From Clostridium tunisiense TJ (GTDB lineage: Bacteria > Bacillota > Clostridia > Clostridiales > Clostridiaceae): 64,000 nucleotides of DNA. The stretch spans positions 30,979-94,978 of the forward strand of contig NZ_AMQH01000013.1 of assembly GCF_000300195.1 (NCBI RefSeq). The letters run 5' to 3'. Position 1 is the stretch's first letter. Every line of letters begins with the position of its first letter. The position numbers and the translations under genes are program-made. This document shows positions 44,912 through 54,380 of this stretch, piece after piece. The notes below the pieces were generated by a model. The model ran no database searches and was not told where the DNA came from. It was given only the letters and a program-made list of their open reading frames with translations.

Positions 44912-46084
44912 CTAAATATTATTGATTTCTTTACTAATAAAATTATAGAAACTTAAAAGATCTCCTGAATTACTGAAACTCCCTTGAGCACGGCTTTTAC
45001 TGCCACCACCCTTTCCATTAAAGGTTTTAATATGCTCTTTGAAAACTTTTCCGCAATCTATGGAATTATCATGATTTGCCAATAAAAGAATATTATTGTC
45101 CACAGTTGTAGCTATGAGTGCATCTACATTGTTTTCTCCTAATAATTTTCCTATTTCACTAACTTCTTCAAAGGATTTCTCTTCATATACTTTTATATAA
45201 ATATTACCTGAAAAATTTAATAATATATCCTTAACGTGTAGTTCACAAAACTTTGATTTTAAATCACTTATGGTTCTACTCTTTTCTTTAATAGTTTTTA
45301 TCATTGAATCTACTTGTGAGATTATGTTATCCTCATCAGAGGATAATAGTTTAACCAATTCTGAAATAATTTCATGTTTTTTTGCATAATCATTTAACGC
45401 ACGGGACCCGCACTTGAAATATATCCTTGAATTTCCTTTATATTTTTCTACTTTTATAATTTTCAACATTCCTATTTCTGCTGTTGTATTTACATGGGTA
45501 CCACAACATGCACTATAATCAGTGCTTTCTATCTCAACAATTCGTATATCCTCTGTAACTGTAGTTTCTTTCCTAATAGGAATTAAATTTAATTCTTCTT
45601 TACTTACTACTGAACATTTTACTGGTATATCCTTTAATATTACTTCGCTGCAGAAATTTTCTACTTCTTTAATCATTTCTTTTGTTATGCTAGGCAAGGA
45701 AATATCAATAGTGACGTAATCTTGTCCTAAATGAAAACCTATATTTTTTCCACCATATAGCTTAAAGAAGGCAGCAGATAATAAATGTTCACCACTATGT
45801 TGCTGCATATGATCAAATCTTCTTTGAAAATTAACTTTACATGAAACAATGGTCCTATCTACATTTTCGTCCAACACATGATAAATAGTATTATTTTCTT
45901 CATAAACATACTCTACCTTACTTCCGTTAATTTCTCCTAAATCACAAGGCTGTCCTCCACCTTCAGGGTAAAATGCAGTTTCTTTTAAAACAATATGATA
46001 TTTATTTTGGTGTTTTTTACTATCAATAATTTCACTTGTAAATTCAGTTATGTATGGATTATTATAATAAAGTTTAATTGTCAT
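44912..46084 (-). CDS. alaX: Alanyl-tRNA editing protein AlaX (long form)
   Basis: 390 residues. The editing core has FYPEGGGQPCDLG, the zinc ligands in QQHSGEHLLSA (HxxxH), and CCGTHVNTTAEIG (the CxxxH part). The C-terminal half is a DHHA1-like domain ending FNGGGSKSRAQGS (GGG-rich motif). It removes Ser or Gly mischarged to tRNA-Ala, acting in trans to AlaRS. Length matches AlaX-L. The start ATG has AGGAGGA upstream. Confidence 0.93.
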   Translation of the reverse strand: MTIKLYYNNPYITEFTSEIIDSKKHQNKYHIVLKETAFYPEGGGQPCDLGEINGSKVEYVYEENNTIYHVLDENVDRTIVSCKVNFQRRFDHMQQHSGEHLLSAAFFKLYGGKNIGFHLGQDYVTIDISLPSITKEMIKEVENFCSEVILKDIPVKCSVVSKEELNLIPIRKETTVTEDIRIVEIESTDYSACCGTHVNTTAEIGMLKIIKVEKYKGNSRIYFKCGSRALNDYAKKHEIISELVKLLSSDEDNIISQVDSMIKTIKEKSRTISDLKSKFCELHVKDILLNFSGNIYIKVYEEKSFEEVSEIGKLLGENNVDALIATTVDNNILLLANHDNSIDCGKVFKEHIKTFNGKGGGSKSRAQGSFSNSGDLLSFYNFISKEINNI

Positions 46085-46143
46085 GATATCCTCCTACAAT
46101 TATGATATTTATGTTATAAAACAATTTTCTAATGTATATAAGT

Positions 46144-46176
46144 AAAAATGACTAACAGAAAAAGTCAGTCATTTTT
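46144..46176 (-). terminator. Terminator of rarA
   Basis: Arms AAAAATGACT and AGTCATTTTT with a 13-base loop, 4 bases beyond the rarA stop codon. Confidence 0.82.
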
Positions 46177-46179
46177 TGC

Positions 46180-47550
46180 TTATTTAACTTTATTTAAATT
46201 AGTTATTCTTTCTTTTATTCTCTTTTCATAGCCTAACCCTGTTGGGTTATAGTATACTGTATCAATTAATTCTTCAGGCATATACTGCTGCTTTACATAA
46301 TGTTCCTGAAAGCTATGTGGGTATTTATAATCAACTCCATTACCAAGACTACTAGAGCCATTGTAACTCTTATCTCTTAAATGAATTGGTACTTGTGCTA
46401 TTTTTTTCTTTTCAACATCCTCAAGTGCTTTATTAATTGCTACATATGAAGCATTACTTTTTGGAGCAGTGCTTATATAAGTTACAGCTTGAGCTAAAGT
46501 TATCCTGGCCTCAGGCATACCAAGAGTTTTCACTGCATTTAAAGCTGCATTTGCTATTAAAAGCGCATATGGATCTGCGTTACCTACATCTTCTGAAGCA
46601 GCTATAAGCACCCTTCTGGCAATAAATTCTGGCTCTTCACCTGCATAAAGCATTCTAGCTAAATAGTGAATTGCCGCATCAGCATCGCTACCTCTCATGC
46701 TTTTTATAAAGGCAGAGATTACATCATAGTGAGAATCCCCATTTTTATCATAGGTTATGTACTTCTTTTGCATACATTCTTCAATAATTTTTAAATCTAT
46801 GTTTATTATACCCTTACTATTTTTTGAAGTAGTTAAAACTCCTAATTCCAAGGCATTCAACGCCCGCCTTGCATCGCCGTTTGAGTTTTCGCAAATAAAA
46901 CTCAATGCCTCCTCTGATAGGTTTATCTTTATGTTTCCATATCCGAGCTTCTTGTCATTTAATGCGTTGTAAATTATTTTCTTAATATTATTTTCACTTA
47001 GAGGCTCAAGTTTAAACATCATTGATCTTGATAATAGTGCCTTATTGACTTCAAAAAAAGGATTTTCCGTAGTCGCGCCTATTAAAATTATAGTTCCTTT
47101 TTCCACATGAGGTAAAAGGGCATCTTGTTGGCTTTTATTAAATCTATGGATCTCATCTATAAACACAATAGTTTTTTCTGCTTTCATTATTAAATTGGTT
47201 GAAGCCACATCAATTACTTCCCTTAAGTCCTTCAATCCACTAGTTACTGCATTTAGCTCTATAAAATTAGACTTGGTAGTCTTAGCAATAACTTGAGCTA
47301 GACTGGTTTTACCTGTTCCTGGTGGGCCATATAGAATTATAGAAGTTAATCTGTCACTTTTTATTGCTCTATAAAGTAGTTTTTCTTCGGATAGTATATG
47401 TTCTTGACCAACATAATCCTCTAAAAAACTAGGCTTTAACCTTTGTGCTAATGGAACATTCAACAAATTTGTTTTATTTTTATCATTTTCACTTTTCTCA
47501 CTATGTTCATCTAGTTGAAATATTGAAATATTTTCAAACTTACTATTCAT
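46180..47550 (-). CDS. rarA: Replication-associated recombination protein RarA
   Basis: 456 residues, AAA+ clamp-loader-like ATPase (RarA/MgsA/WRNIP1 group). After a variable leader of about 30 residues it shows LAQRLKPSFLEDYVGQEHIL, Walker A YGPPGTGKTS, Walker B VFIDEIHRFN, and the sensor GATTENPFFEV. The C-terminal tetramerisation region has IHYLARMLYAGEEPEFI. It acts at stalled replication forks. It follows the glycosyltransferase gene by 15 bases and is probably co-transcribed. Confidence 0.95.
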   Translation of the reverse strand: MNSKFENISIFQLDEHSEKSENDKNKTNLLNVPLAQRLKPSFLEDYVGQEHILSEEKLLYRAIKSDRLTSIILYGPPGTGKTSLAQVIAKTTKSNFIELNAVTSGLKDLREVIDVASTNLIMKAEKTIVFIDEIHRFNKSQQDALLPHVEKGTIILIGATTENPFFEVNKALLSRSMMFKLEPLSENNIKKIIYNALNDKKLGYGNIKINLSEEALSFICENSNGDARRALNALELGVLTTSKNSKGIINIDLKIIEECMQKKYITYDKNGDSHYDVISAFIKSMRGSDADAAIHYLARMLYAGEEPEFIARRVLIAASEDVGNADPYALLIANAALNAVKTLGMPEARITLAQAVTYISTAPKSNASYVAINKALEDVEKKKIAQVPIHLRDKSYNGSSSLGNGVDYKYPHSFQEHYVKQQYMPEELIDTVYYNPTGLGYEKRIKERITNLNKVK

Positions 47551-47565
47551 AAATTCACCTTATAA

Positions 47566-48732
47566 TTATTTTGTTAATGGAACCTTTAATACTTGGACCA
47601 TTTCATATTGTTTGCAAATTTTATTCCCAAATACCTCTTTAGAAAACTCTTTTGCCTTACTTATTGCGTTTTGACTTAATTCATTTCTATATGCTGCATC
47701 ATTGAGTATCTTTAAGGCTTCTTCAACAAACTCATCCTTTGTATTGTAGGCAAATCCATTATGATCATTAATTATCACATTATCGATACATTGATCATAT
47801 TTACATAGTACTGGCACACCACAACTTAATGCTTCGATATAAGTTAACCCTTGAGTTTCACTAGTTGATGCTGTTACAAATACATCTCCCACTTTATAAT
47901 ATTTATAAATATCAGTTGGACCTATCATGCCAGTAAAAATGATTTTGTCATCCACCTTATTTTCTAAAGCTACTTTTCTTAATATTTCTAAATAAGGTCC
48001 TCCTCCTACAATTACGAGTTTTACCTTTTGATCTACTTTAACAAGTTCAGCAAAGTTGTTAATTACTTCTTCAATATTTTTTTCTTCTCCAATTCTACCT
48101 ACATATACAATAACTTTATCTTCCTTCTGTATATGGAGTTTTTCCTTTAATTTTTCTTTTTCAGCATCTAGTAAATCCACCATAAATCTTGATAAATCGA
48201 TACCAGTAGGAACTACTGAAATGTGAGTATATACTCCATAACTTATAAGTGTTTCTTTAACTTTAATAGTTGGAGTAATAACTAAATCAACCTTATTTAA
48301 GATTCGCTTTACTATTTTTCTTAAATTTTCCTTAGTAATCAATTTTCCTTTAAACAAATATTTTAAGTAATCCTCATACATAGTATGATATGTATGAACA
48401 TGTGGAATTGAAAGCTTTTTAACAATATATCTTGCATATATCAAAGTAGTAAATTCAGTTTGTGAATGTACTATATCAGGCTTCCACTGTATTATATCTT
48501 TTATTAACGTATCTTTAATTGTGGCACCAATTCGGGCCCCTGGATAAACTTTTATAGCAATGGATTTTAGAAAGTATACATTATCATTAATATAAGACTT
48601 CCCATTACTTGAAAGAGTCAGAATTCTTACATCATGTCCTTGTTTTCTTAATTCATTATATAAGTTCATCGTAGAAGTTACTACGCCATTAACCATAGGC
48701 GAATATGTGTCACTAGTTATTAGAATTTTCAT
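47566..48732 (-). CDS. GT4 family glycosyltransferase (glycolipid-type)
   Basis: 388 residues, GT-B fold. The N-terminal half has TSDTYSPMVNGVVTSTMNLY, DIVHSQTEF and HVHTYHTMYEDYL; the C-terminal half has VYVGRIGEEKNIEEVI and the sugar-nucleotide Glu in STSETQGLTYIEAL. The opening resembles 1,2-diacylglycerol 3-glucosyltransferases and mannosyltransferases that build glycolipid anchors. The donor and acceptor are not certain. No signal peptide; it would act on the inner face of the membrane. It heads a unit with rarA. Confidence 0.88.
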   Translation of the reverse strand: MKILITSDTYSPMVNGVVTSTMNLYNELRKQGHDVRILTLSSNGKSYINDNVYFLKSIAIKVYPGARIGATIKDTLIKDIIQWKPDIVHSQTEFTTLIYARYIVKKLSIPHVHTYHTMYEDYLKYLFKGKLITKENLRKIVKRILNKVDLVITPTIKVKETLISYGVYTHISVVPTGIDLSRFMVDLLDAEKEKLKEKLHIQKEDKVIVYVGRIGEEKNIEEVINNFAELVKVDQKVKLVIVGGGPYLEILRKVALENKVDDKIIFTGMIGPTDIYKYYKVGDVFVTASTSETQGLTYIEALSCGVPVLCKYDQCIDNVIINDHNGFAYNTKDEFVEEALKILNDAAYRNELSQNAISKAKEFSKEVFGNKICKQYEMVQVLKVPLTK

Positions 48733-49028
48733 TAATATACCTCCATCTAACCCCTTAGTAAATTGAATTGTAATTTTAATACTAAAGATATATTAAAGTA
48801 GTAATGCTTAATGCAATATTTTATATAGAACTTTTATTTAGTCAAATCTATATCACCTGAAGATATTATATCACTACCACTATATGGAATCAATTATTGT
48901 AGAATAAATTGTTTATTATTTCATAGTAGGGCATTAGAATACTCTATTTGTATTTCTCCTTTCAATTAATGAATGCTGTTGTTAACAAGAACCTTCAAGT
49001 TTTAAGTTTGCCAAAGTTGTTAATTTCA
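48733..49028. other. Intergenic region, nothing seen
   Basis: 296 AT-rich bases without a convincing gene, hairpin terminator or RNA. Confidence 0.5.
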
Positions 49029-50054
49029 TTATTTACCAAATGGGCATATTGGGTATTTACACTGATCACACTTTAAGCATAAACCTCCATGTGCGAGTTT
49101 GTTAATTTCTCTTCTGCTTATCTTATCTCTTGCCATAACCCTAGGTAGTATTAAATCAAATACTGTGGTTTTATTAAACATGCCGCAAGCAGGTAATCCC
49201 ATGATAGCAGTATTATTCGAGTATGCTAACATAAACATTGCTCCTGGAAGCACTGGTGAACCATAGGAAATAACCTCCGTACTACAATATTTGATTGCTG
49301 TAGGAGTAACATCATCTGGATCTACAGACATACCCCCAGAGGTAATTATAACATCTGTACCCTTGATAATAAAACTATTAATAGCTTGTGTTATTTTATT
49401 CATATCATCAGGTACAAAAACAGTCTCTAGAATGTGACAAGGAAACTTATTCAACTTATTCTTAATTACAGCTTCAAACTTGTCTTTAATTCTTCCTTCA
49501 AAAACTTCGGTACCAGTAATTATTATTCCAATGTTTAAATTTTCAAAACTTTTTACACTAATAACATTTTCTGTACTAGCACATATATCTTCTATAATTT
49601 TTATATATTTTTCTTCAATAACCAGAGGGATTATTTTAGTTCCTGCTATAATATCCCCTTTTTCTACTTGGGTATTATTATGAAGAGTACTTAATATTAT
49701 ATTATCTATATCATTGATTTCTTCTAGGGCCTGCAAATTTATTTTAAGTATTCCTTTCTTTTCTGCTCTTATATTTACCTTCCCTTCACTGGGTCCATCA
49801 AAATAGACCCCTGAACTACCATTGACCACAGCTTGTCCAATTTTTAAAGCACACTCATCTTCATGTAATAGTCCCTTAGACAAGTTAATTACATAAATAT
49901 GATTTTTGCCTATATTCTTCAACTCTTCAATATCACTCTCAGTAATGATATGCCCTTTTTTAAATGCTATTCCCTTGAATTCTCCAGGAACTATTTTTGT
50001 CAAATCATGTCCAATAACCATGCCAACAGCTTCCTCTACCTTTATAAGTTCCAT
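49029..50054 (-). CDS. Molybdopterin-binding (MoeA/MoaB-domain) protein
   Basis: 341 residues from ATG at 50054 with GGGGGG upstream; an earlier in-frame start at 50111 lacks a ribosome site. The N-terminal half resembles the MoeA-like beta region, starting LIKVEEAVGMVIGHDLT. The C-terminal half is a MoaB/Mog-type domain (IIITGTEVFEGRIKD, DVIITSGGMSVDPDDVTP, MGLPACGMFN). It ends in a Cys-rich tail CLKCDQCKYPICPFGK, unusual for MoeA. It should help insert or hand over Mo cofactor, perhaps to the hydroxylases encoded at 1-7535. It is monocistronic. Confidence 0.87.
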   Translation of the reverse strand: MELIKVEEAVGMVIGHDLTKIVPGEFKGIAFKKGHIITESDIEELKNIGKNHIYVINLSKGLLHEDECALKIGQAVVNGSSGVYFDGPSEGKVNIRAEKKGILKINLQALEEINDIDNIILSTLHNNTQVEKGDIIAGTKIIPLVIEEKYIKIIEDICASTENVISVKSFENLNIGIIITGTEVFEGRIKDKFEAVIKNKLNKFPCHILETVFVPDDMNKITQAINSFIIKGTDVIITSGGMSVDPDDVTPTAIKYCSTEVISYGSPVLPGAMFMLAYSNNTAIMGLPACGMFNKTTVFDLILPRVMARDKISRREINKLAHGGLCLKCDQCKYPICPFGK

Positions 50055-50133
50055 AATAATCCCCCCAAAATTTAAAATGAATACATTACCATAATTATAC
50101 ATTATATGCAATAATATGTATATAATGAAAGAA

Positions 50134-50178
50134 AACTTCTTACTTAGTTTAGCTTTAATCTAAATTAAGTAAGAAGTT
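50134..50178 (-). terminator. Terminator after the 100-aa membrane protein gene
   Basis: Arms AACTTCTTACTTA and TAAGTAAGAAGTT with an AT loop and a minus-strand T-rich tail. Confidence 0.85.
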
Positions 50179-50218
50179 AATTATTTTTCATTTCATAAAT
50201 CTTAGGATATGAAATAAA

Positions 50219-50521
50219 TTATTTTTTATTGTCAACAAGTATTAAGTTGTTAAATTTTATATTTCTTGTTGTGATTTTTAAAATATTCCTATATACTCTT
50301 TTATTTTTCACTTCAACTATTTCACCCATTTTTATTTTTTCTATAATGCTTTCTAGTTTTTCTGGAGGATTAACCTTCCTATATGGATCATTTCTCCATA
50401 TAATTAAATGCTCAAATTCCTCAATTGTAAGCACTTTCCTCTCTTTATCCTCTAGTCTTTTTAATATAATTACTATAAGATAAAGCGCTAGTATTAGTAC
50501 TATAAAACTGACATATTCCAT
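50219..50521 (-). CDS. Single-pass membrane protein, unknown, 100 aa
   Basis: ATG at 50521 with AAAGGAGAG, then MEYVSFIVLILALYLIVIIL as a membrane segment (about residues 2-21), and a basic cytosolic remainder of about 79 residues with a KMGEIVEVKNKRVYRNILK stretch. I do not recognise a domain. It is monocistronic with a strong terminator. The coding call rests on ribosome site, length and terminator; the function is unknown. Confidence 0.65.
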   Translation of the reverse strand: MEYVSFIVLILALYLIVIILKRLEDKERKVLTIEEFEHLIIWRNDPYRKVNPPEKLESIIEKIKMGEIVEVKNKRVYRNILKITTRNIKFNNLILVDNKK

Positions 50522-50768
50522 AAATTTCTCTCCTTTGTTAAATTCCATATTAGTATTTCCAAATATCAAATTGTTATGCAAGGGCTATTTTAGAATATTT
50601 TATTCCTTTTAGCTAATATATCTTATAGTCGAATTTCTAAACTAATTGATTACTTTATTTAGTTTAACCCTGCTCCTAGAAAATATAAAATATCACTTGT
50701 ATTCTAAATCTTATATTTTTTAATCTTAATACTAAATATTTGAAACTAACTTAACACTCCATCTTAGC

Positions 50769-51464
50769 TTAAAGTAATTTACAGAAATTGATTTCTTTTA
50801 TTAAACTAAGGCTACTTATTAAAGAAGAGTTGGTTAATGCAGCTGGCACATTAATAGAGTACTCAAACTCAAAATTTTTATTCTCATTGTTTTTCACAAC
50901 CATTGATACATCCAGTATATCAATAGATTCTTTTTCGAAAAACTTACATAATTCCTTATTTCCCACAACTCCATTTGAAAATTCTACGTGAAGCTTAAGA
51001 CTTTTTTTCTTATAAATTAGCTTTCCTTCAAGTTTTTTAAATATTATTAATGTAAAAAATATGATAAGTGCTGAAGCAATAGATAAAAAATAAAAACCAA
51101 GTCCTACAGCAAGACCTATGCATGCTACAGTCCAAATTGTTGCAGCAGTAGTTAATCCTTTAACAGAACCCTTAAGGTGGATAATAGTTCCTGCTCCTAG
51201 AAAACCTACTCCAGTAATAACTTGAGCTCCCAATCTACCATAATCTATTTTAAAGACTTCTCTTAAGTATGGATCTATTGAAACTTGGCTAATTACCAAT
51301 TGACCAATAGATATCTGTATCATAGATACTACTGCCGCTCCAACACAAACTAATACATGGGTCCTAAGTCCTGCTGGTCTTTGTTTATATTCCCTTTCAT
51401 ATCCAATGAGGCCCCCAATTAGTACTGATACCAATAATCTAACTATAATTTCTCCATAACTCAT
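50769..51464 (-). CDS. MgtC/SapB family membrane protein
   Basis: 231 residues from ATG at 51464 (AGGGTG upstream). The N-terminal domain has four to five helices with the family hallmarks GGLIGYEREYKQRPAGLRTH and ITGVGFLGAGTIIH. The C-terminal domain of about 80 residues is cytosolic and ACT-like. MgtC-type proteins are linked to magnesium limitation and, in some pathogens, to ATP-synthase control; the B. subtilis-type relatives are poorly defined. It is monocistronic, with no regulator beside it. Confidence 0.92.
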   Translation of the reverse strand: MSYGEIIVRLLVSVLIGGLIGYEREYKQRPAGLRTHVLVCVGAAVVSMIQISIGQLVISQVSIDPYLREVFKIDYGRLGAQVITGVGFLGAGTIIHLKGSVKGLTTAATIWTVACIGLAVGLGFYFLSIASALIIFFTLIIFKKLEGKLIYKKKSLKLHVEFSNGVVGNKELCKFFEKESIDILDVSMVVKNNENKNFEFEYSINVPAALTNSSLISSLSLIKEINFCKLL

Positions 51465-51737
51465 AAAACTCACCCTATAAAGTAATAAATAATAATTAGA
51501 GTATCTCTCAAACTAGTAAACTCAAACGAACTGTGTCCATAGTGATTTTTAATCATAGTAGTCATTAAATATCCTTTTTATCTTTGAATTTCTATGTTCG
51601 GCATATTAGCTAATATATTATATAATAACAATATATGTTTTTTCTCATTTTAAGGTATAAAATTATTTACTCAAATTTTTACAATAATCTTAGTATTTAT
51701 TTTTTATAAATTGTAAAAATAACTTTGAGGTGATTTT

Positions 51738-52742
51738 ATGTTTGTACCAAAGCGTGTGATTTTTGAACAGGATGCCTTAAAATATGAAAAAGGTAAAGAA
51801 TTATTAAAACTATTTGAAAATAAAAAAATAGATATTAAATATTCTTCCACTGGAAGAATAACAGGAATTCCTGGAAAAACTCATCAGGATATGTACGGAG
51901 AAGGTAAAAATACTCTAGTGATAGGTATCAGAAAAACTCTAAAATTTGAATCTTGTAAGCCATCAGCTCACTTTCAACTTCCTTTGGTTAGTGGCTGTAT
52001 GGGCATGTGTGAATATTGTTATCTAAATACTCAAATGGGGAAAAAGCCATATACTAAAATTCATGTTAATACAGATGAAATACTCTCAAAAGCTAAAGAG
52101 TATATAATAGAAAGAAGTCCTGAAATTACTATTTTTGAAGGGGCTGCCACTTCTGATCCAATTCCTATAGAGCCTTATAGCGGAGCCTTAAAGAGTGCCA
52201 TTGAGTTCTTTGGGAGAGAAGAAAATGGACTTTTTAGATTCGTAACTAAATTTACAGAGGTGGATACTTTACTCGATTTAAATCATAATGGAAGAACAAC
52301 TATAAGATTTAGCGTTAATACAGATAAAGTTATAAGCTCCTATGAACATAAAACTCCTAGCTTTGAAGAAAGATTAGCCGCAGCTGTTAAAGTCAAAAAT
52401 AGTGGCTACCCCTTGGGTTTTATCATTGCTCCAGTGTTTATATATGATGGTTGGGAACGAGATTACCTAAATGTATTGAATGCAATTCATACCTCTATAG
52501 GTACCGAAGTTATATTTGAAGTAATATCACATAGATTTACAAAAAGAGCTAAAGAAAATATTATAAGTATTTTTCCTAAAACTAGTCTTCCAATGGAAGA
52601 AGAGTTAAGAAAATTTAAATTTGGACAATTTGGATATGGAAAATATATATATAAAGACGAAGAATTAAATTATTATAAGAATTTTTTCAAGGAAAACATC
52701 TCAGCTTTATTCGGCGAAAAATCTATTAACTACATAATTTAA
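51738..52742 (+). CDS. splB: Spore photoproduct lyase
   Basis: 334 residues; a radical-SAM enzyme that reverses the spore photoproduct (5-thyminyl-5,6-dihydrothymine) during germination. The cluster motif CMGMCEYCYL (CxxxCxxC) is at about residues 91-100, preceded by HFQLPLVSGC, which is typical of SPL. The C-terminal half keeps the RFSVNTDKVISSYEHKTPS and APVFIYDGWERDY segments. It is strong evidence for a spore-forming host. The start has GAGGTG. Confidence 0.95.
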   Translation: MFVPKRVIFEQDALKYEKGKELLKLFENKKIDIKYSSTGRITGIPGKTHQDMYGEGKNTLVIGIRKTLKFESCKPSAHFQLPLVSGCMGMCEYCYLNTQMGKKPYTKIHVNTDEILSKAKEYIIERSPEITIFEGAATSDPIPIEPYSGALKSAIEFFGREENGLFRFVTKFTEVDTLLDLNHNGRTTIRFSVNTDKVISSYEHKTPSFEERLAAAVKVKNSGYPLGFIIAPVFIYDGWERDYLNVLNAIHTSIGTEVIFEVISHRFTKRAKENIISIFPKTSLPMEEELRKFKFGQFGYGKYIYKDEELNYYKNFFKENISALFGEKSINYII

Positions 52743-52821
52743 GTAACTAGTTTCAAGAGTAACTTATGCATTCATATAAGCTTGTGCCTTTATTCTCTTT
52801 AAAAATGAATTTAACAAAATG

Positions 52822-52862
52822 AAAAAGGCATTCTATTAAAATTTTAGTAGAATGCCTTTTTA
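52822..52862. terminator. Bidirectional terminator
   Basis: Arms AAAAAGGCATTCTA and TAGAATGCCTTTTT between splB and the convergent Mpv17-like gene. Confidence 0.9.
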
Positions 52863-52970
52863 CATCGAATGTTTATACTCTAAATATTTATACCTTTTAA
52901 ACTAAAGGTTACTTGTCTAATACTAATTATAAATTAATATTCAATATAAGTTCTTTATTGTTTATTAATA

Positions 52971-53675
52971 TTAAGCGGTAATTTCTGTAGCTTTCAAACT
53001 AGCTTTTGCTTTAGATGAGGCTAGAATTGCACCTAAAACAATAGAAAGTAACGCTGCTGTTAAAACCCTATACTCACTGGGTAACAAAAATGTAACTGTA
53101 TGAGCTGGTATCCAAAATACAGGTATTGTCTTACATACTACAAAATTAATATAACCGTACCAATCAATTTCCTTAACTACATCAGTTAGCCTTACATTTA
53201 AAATACTCTTAAATTTCCCTTTGCCTAAATCAATATAAGTGTCTGTAATTCTATGGAAGGCCATAAAAGTAGGTGCAAATATTAAATTCATAAAAGCACT
53301 GGTAAAAAATGCTAATAAAATTTTACTGCCTAAAGTTCCTTCTTTGCCTAGAGGTAAAAGCCCTTGTTTCATTACTGCCTCTATTCCACCTGCAAATAAT
53401 GCAAATACTAGAGCAAAAGCCATGCCAATAATTCCCCAAATTGTAAAGCGATACCCCATACCTATAGGTTTTTCATAGTCACCCTTAACGATTCTCAAAG
53501 CTAGTAATTCTCCCATAGTAGCTAAAATTCCAACTTTAAAAAATCCTGTAATATATGGATGGATTTTTGTTGCCGTTAAAAACAACTTATGAGTATATGG
53601 ATTAGTTAAAATAAAAATAATTAGTAATAGTCCAATGCCCCAAATTAAATCATTTTTTTTGATTTTTCTCTTCAA
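52971..53675 (-). CDS. Mpv17/PMP22-like membrane protein
   Basis: 234 residues from TTG at 53675 with AAAGGGGG upstream; about five to six hydrophobic helices. The C-terminal sequence WIPAHTVTFLLPSEYRVLTAA resembles the Mpv17/PMP22 signature (W-x-P-x-H...F...P-x-x-R-V), and the N-terminal GMGYRFTIWGIIGMAFALVF is consistent. In eukaryotes these are organelle membrane proteins; bacterial members have no known function. It is monocistronic, convergent with splB. Confidence 0.65.
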   Translation of the reverse strand: MKRKIKKNDLIWGIGLLLIIFILTNPYTHKLFLTATKIHPYITGFFKVGILATMGELLALRIVKGDYEKPIGMGYRFTIWGIIGMAFALVFALFAGGIEAVMKQGLLPLGKEGTLGSKILLAFFTSAFMNLIFAPTFMAFHRITDTYIDLGKGKFKSILNVRLTDVVKEIDWYGYINFVVCKTIPVFWIPAHTVTFLLPSEYRVLTAALLSIVLGAILASSKAKASLKATEITA

Positions 53676-53862
53676 GAATAATTCCCCCTTTACATATCAG
53701 ATTATACCAGAATCTATATAAAATTCCACTAATTCTGATAATTTTTATATTCCCTCTTAATTTTAACATGGATCATTATTTTCTTCCTCGTCTGTATTAA
53801 CTAATAGTACTTAATACAGTATAAATACCTACTCCATATTTTTTATACTTCACCACTTTTTC

Positions 53863-53899
53863 AGAAAAATAAAACTCTGCAACATTTTATTGCAGAGCT
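53863..53899 (-). terminator. Terminator of the 44-aa gene
   Basis: Stem CTCTGCAA / TTGCAGAG (53875-53882, 53890-53897) with a T-rich tail on the minus strand, ten bases after the stop codon. Confidence 0.88.
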
Positions 53900-53908
53900 T
53901 TGTAAATA

Positions 53909-54043
53909 TTAGACATCATTATTTTTTATTGATTGTCTTTTTGCATTCTTATTTTTTTGATGGTTTTCCTCTGTTATTGGAGTTTGATAATTGCATTTTT
54001 CCATGCGTGCTTTTTTATTGTCTGGTTGACTATCTTTTGTCAT
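53909..54043 (-). CDS. Small hydrophilic protein, 44 aa, unrecognised
   Basis: ATG at 54043 with a GGAGGAG ribosome site and a terminator just after the stop. The sequence begins MTKDSQPDNKKARMEKCNYQ, is rich in Asn, Gln and Lys (about half the residues are N/Q/K/D/E), and has one Cys. No membrane segment. It lies 14 bases downstream of another small hydrophilic protein gene, so the two form an operon. It could be a small spore-coat or core protein, but I have no family match. Confidence 0.75.
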   Translation of the reverse strand: MTKDSQPDNKKARMEKCNYQTPITEENHQKNKNAKRQSIKNNDV

Positions 54044-54057
54044 GTTCTACTCCTCCT

Positions 54058-54228
54058 TTACCATTTTCCATCATATTTTATTGGATTAGCTTTTTCATGT
54101 CCCGCTTTTGCTTTTCCCTGAATTTCTGGCACGGGATGAAATTGATTTTTATCAAAATGTTGTTTCTTATTACTTTCTGTACCATGAGGTTGTTCTGGGT
54201 CTGGTCTTCTCATTCCTGCTTTTGCCAT
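54058..54228 (-). CDS. Small hydrophilic protein, 56 aa, unrecognised
   Basis: ATG at 54228 with AAGGAGG; an earlier in-frame start at 54309 has no ribosome site. It begins MAKAGMRRPDPEQPHGTESN and ends KANPIKYDGKW, rich in Pro, His and Lys, with no Cys and no membrane segment. The KAGMRRPDP and GKAKAGHEKANP segments share a loose K-A-G repeat. It is the first gene of a two-gene unit with the 44-residue protein. Composition resembles some minor spore proteins, but the link is only a guess. Confidence 0.75.
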   Translation of the reverse strand: MAKAGMRRPDPEQPHGTESNKKQHFDKNQFHPVPEIQGKAKAGHEKANPIKYDGKW

Positions 54229-54380
54229 GATTATGACCTCCTTAAATTTATTACATTTATAGTTTCTACAGAACCTCACATTTGATACTAAGTAAAAGTT
54301 ATATAACATGATGTAAATTGGAGTTAGAGTAAATTTTTGAGTTATTTACATATTCATCATAATTCTTCAATATAATTATT

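Noticed and set aside
53890..54285. Plus-strand frame of 131 codons
   Set aside because: Phe- and Leu-rich shadow of the two small minus-strand genes, which have ideal ribosome sites and a terminator.
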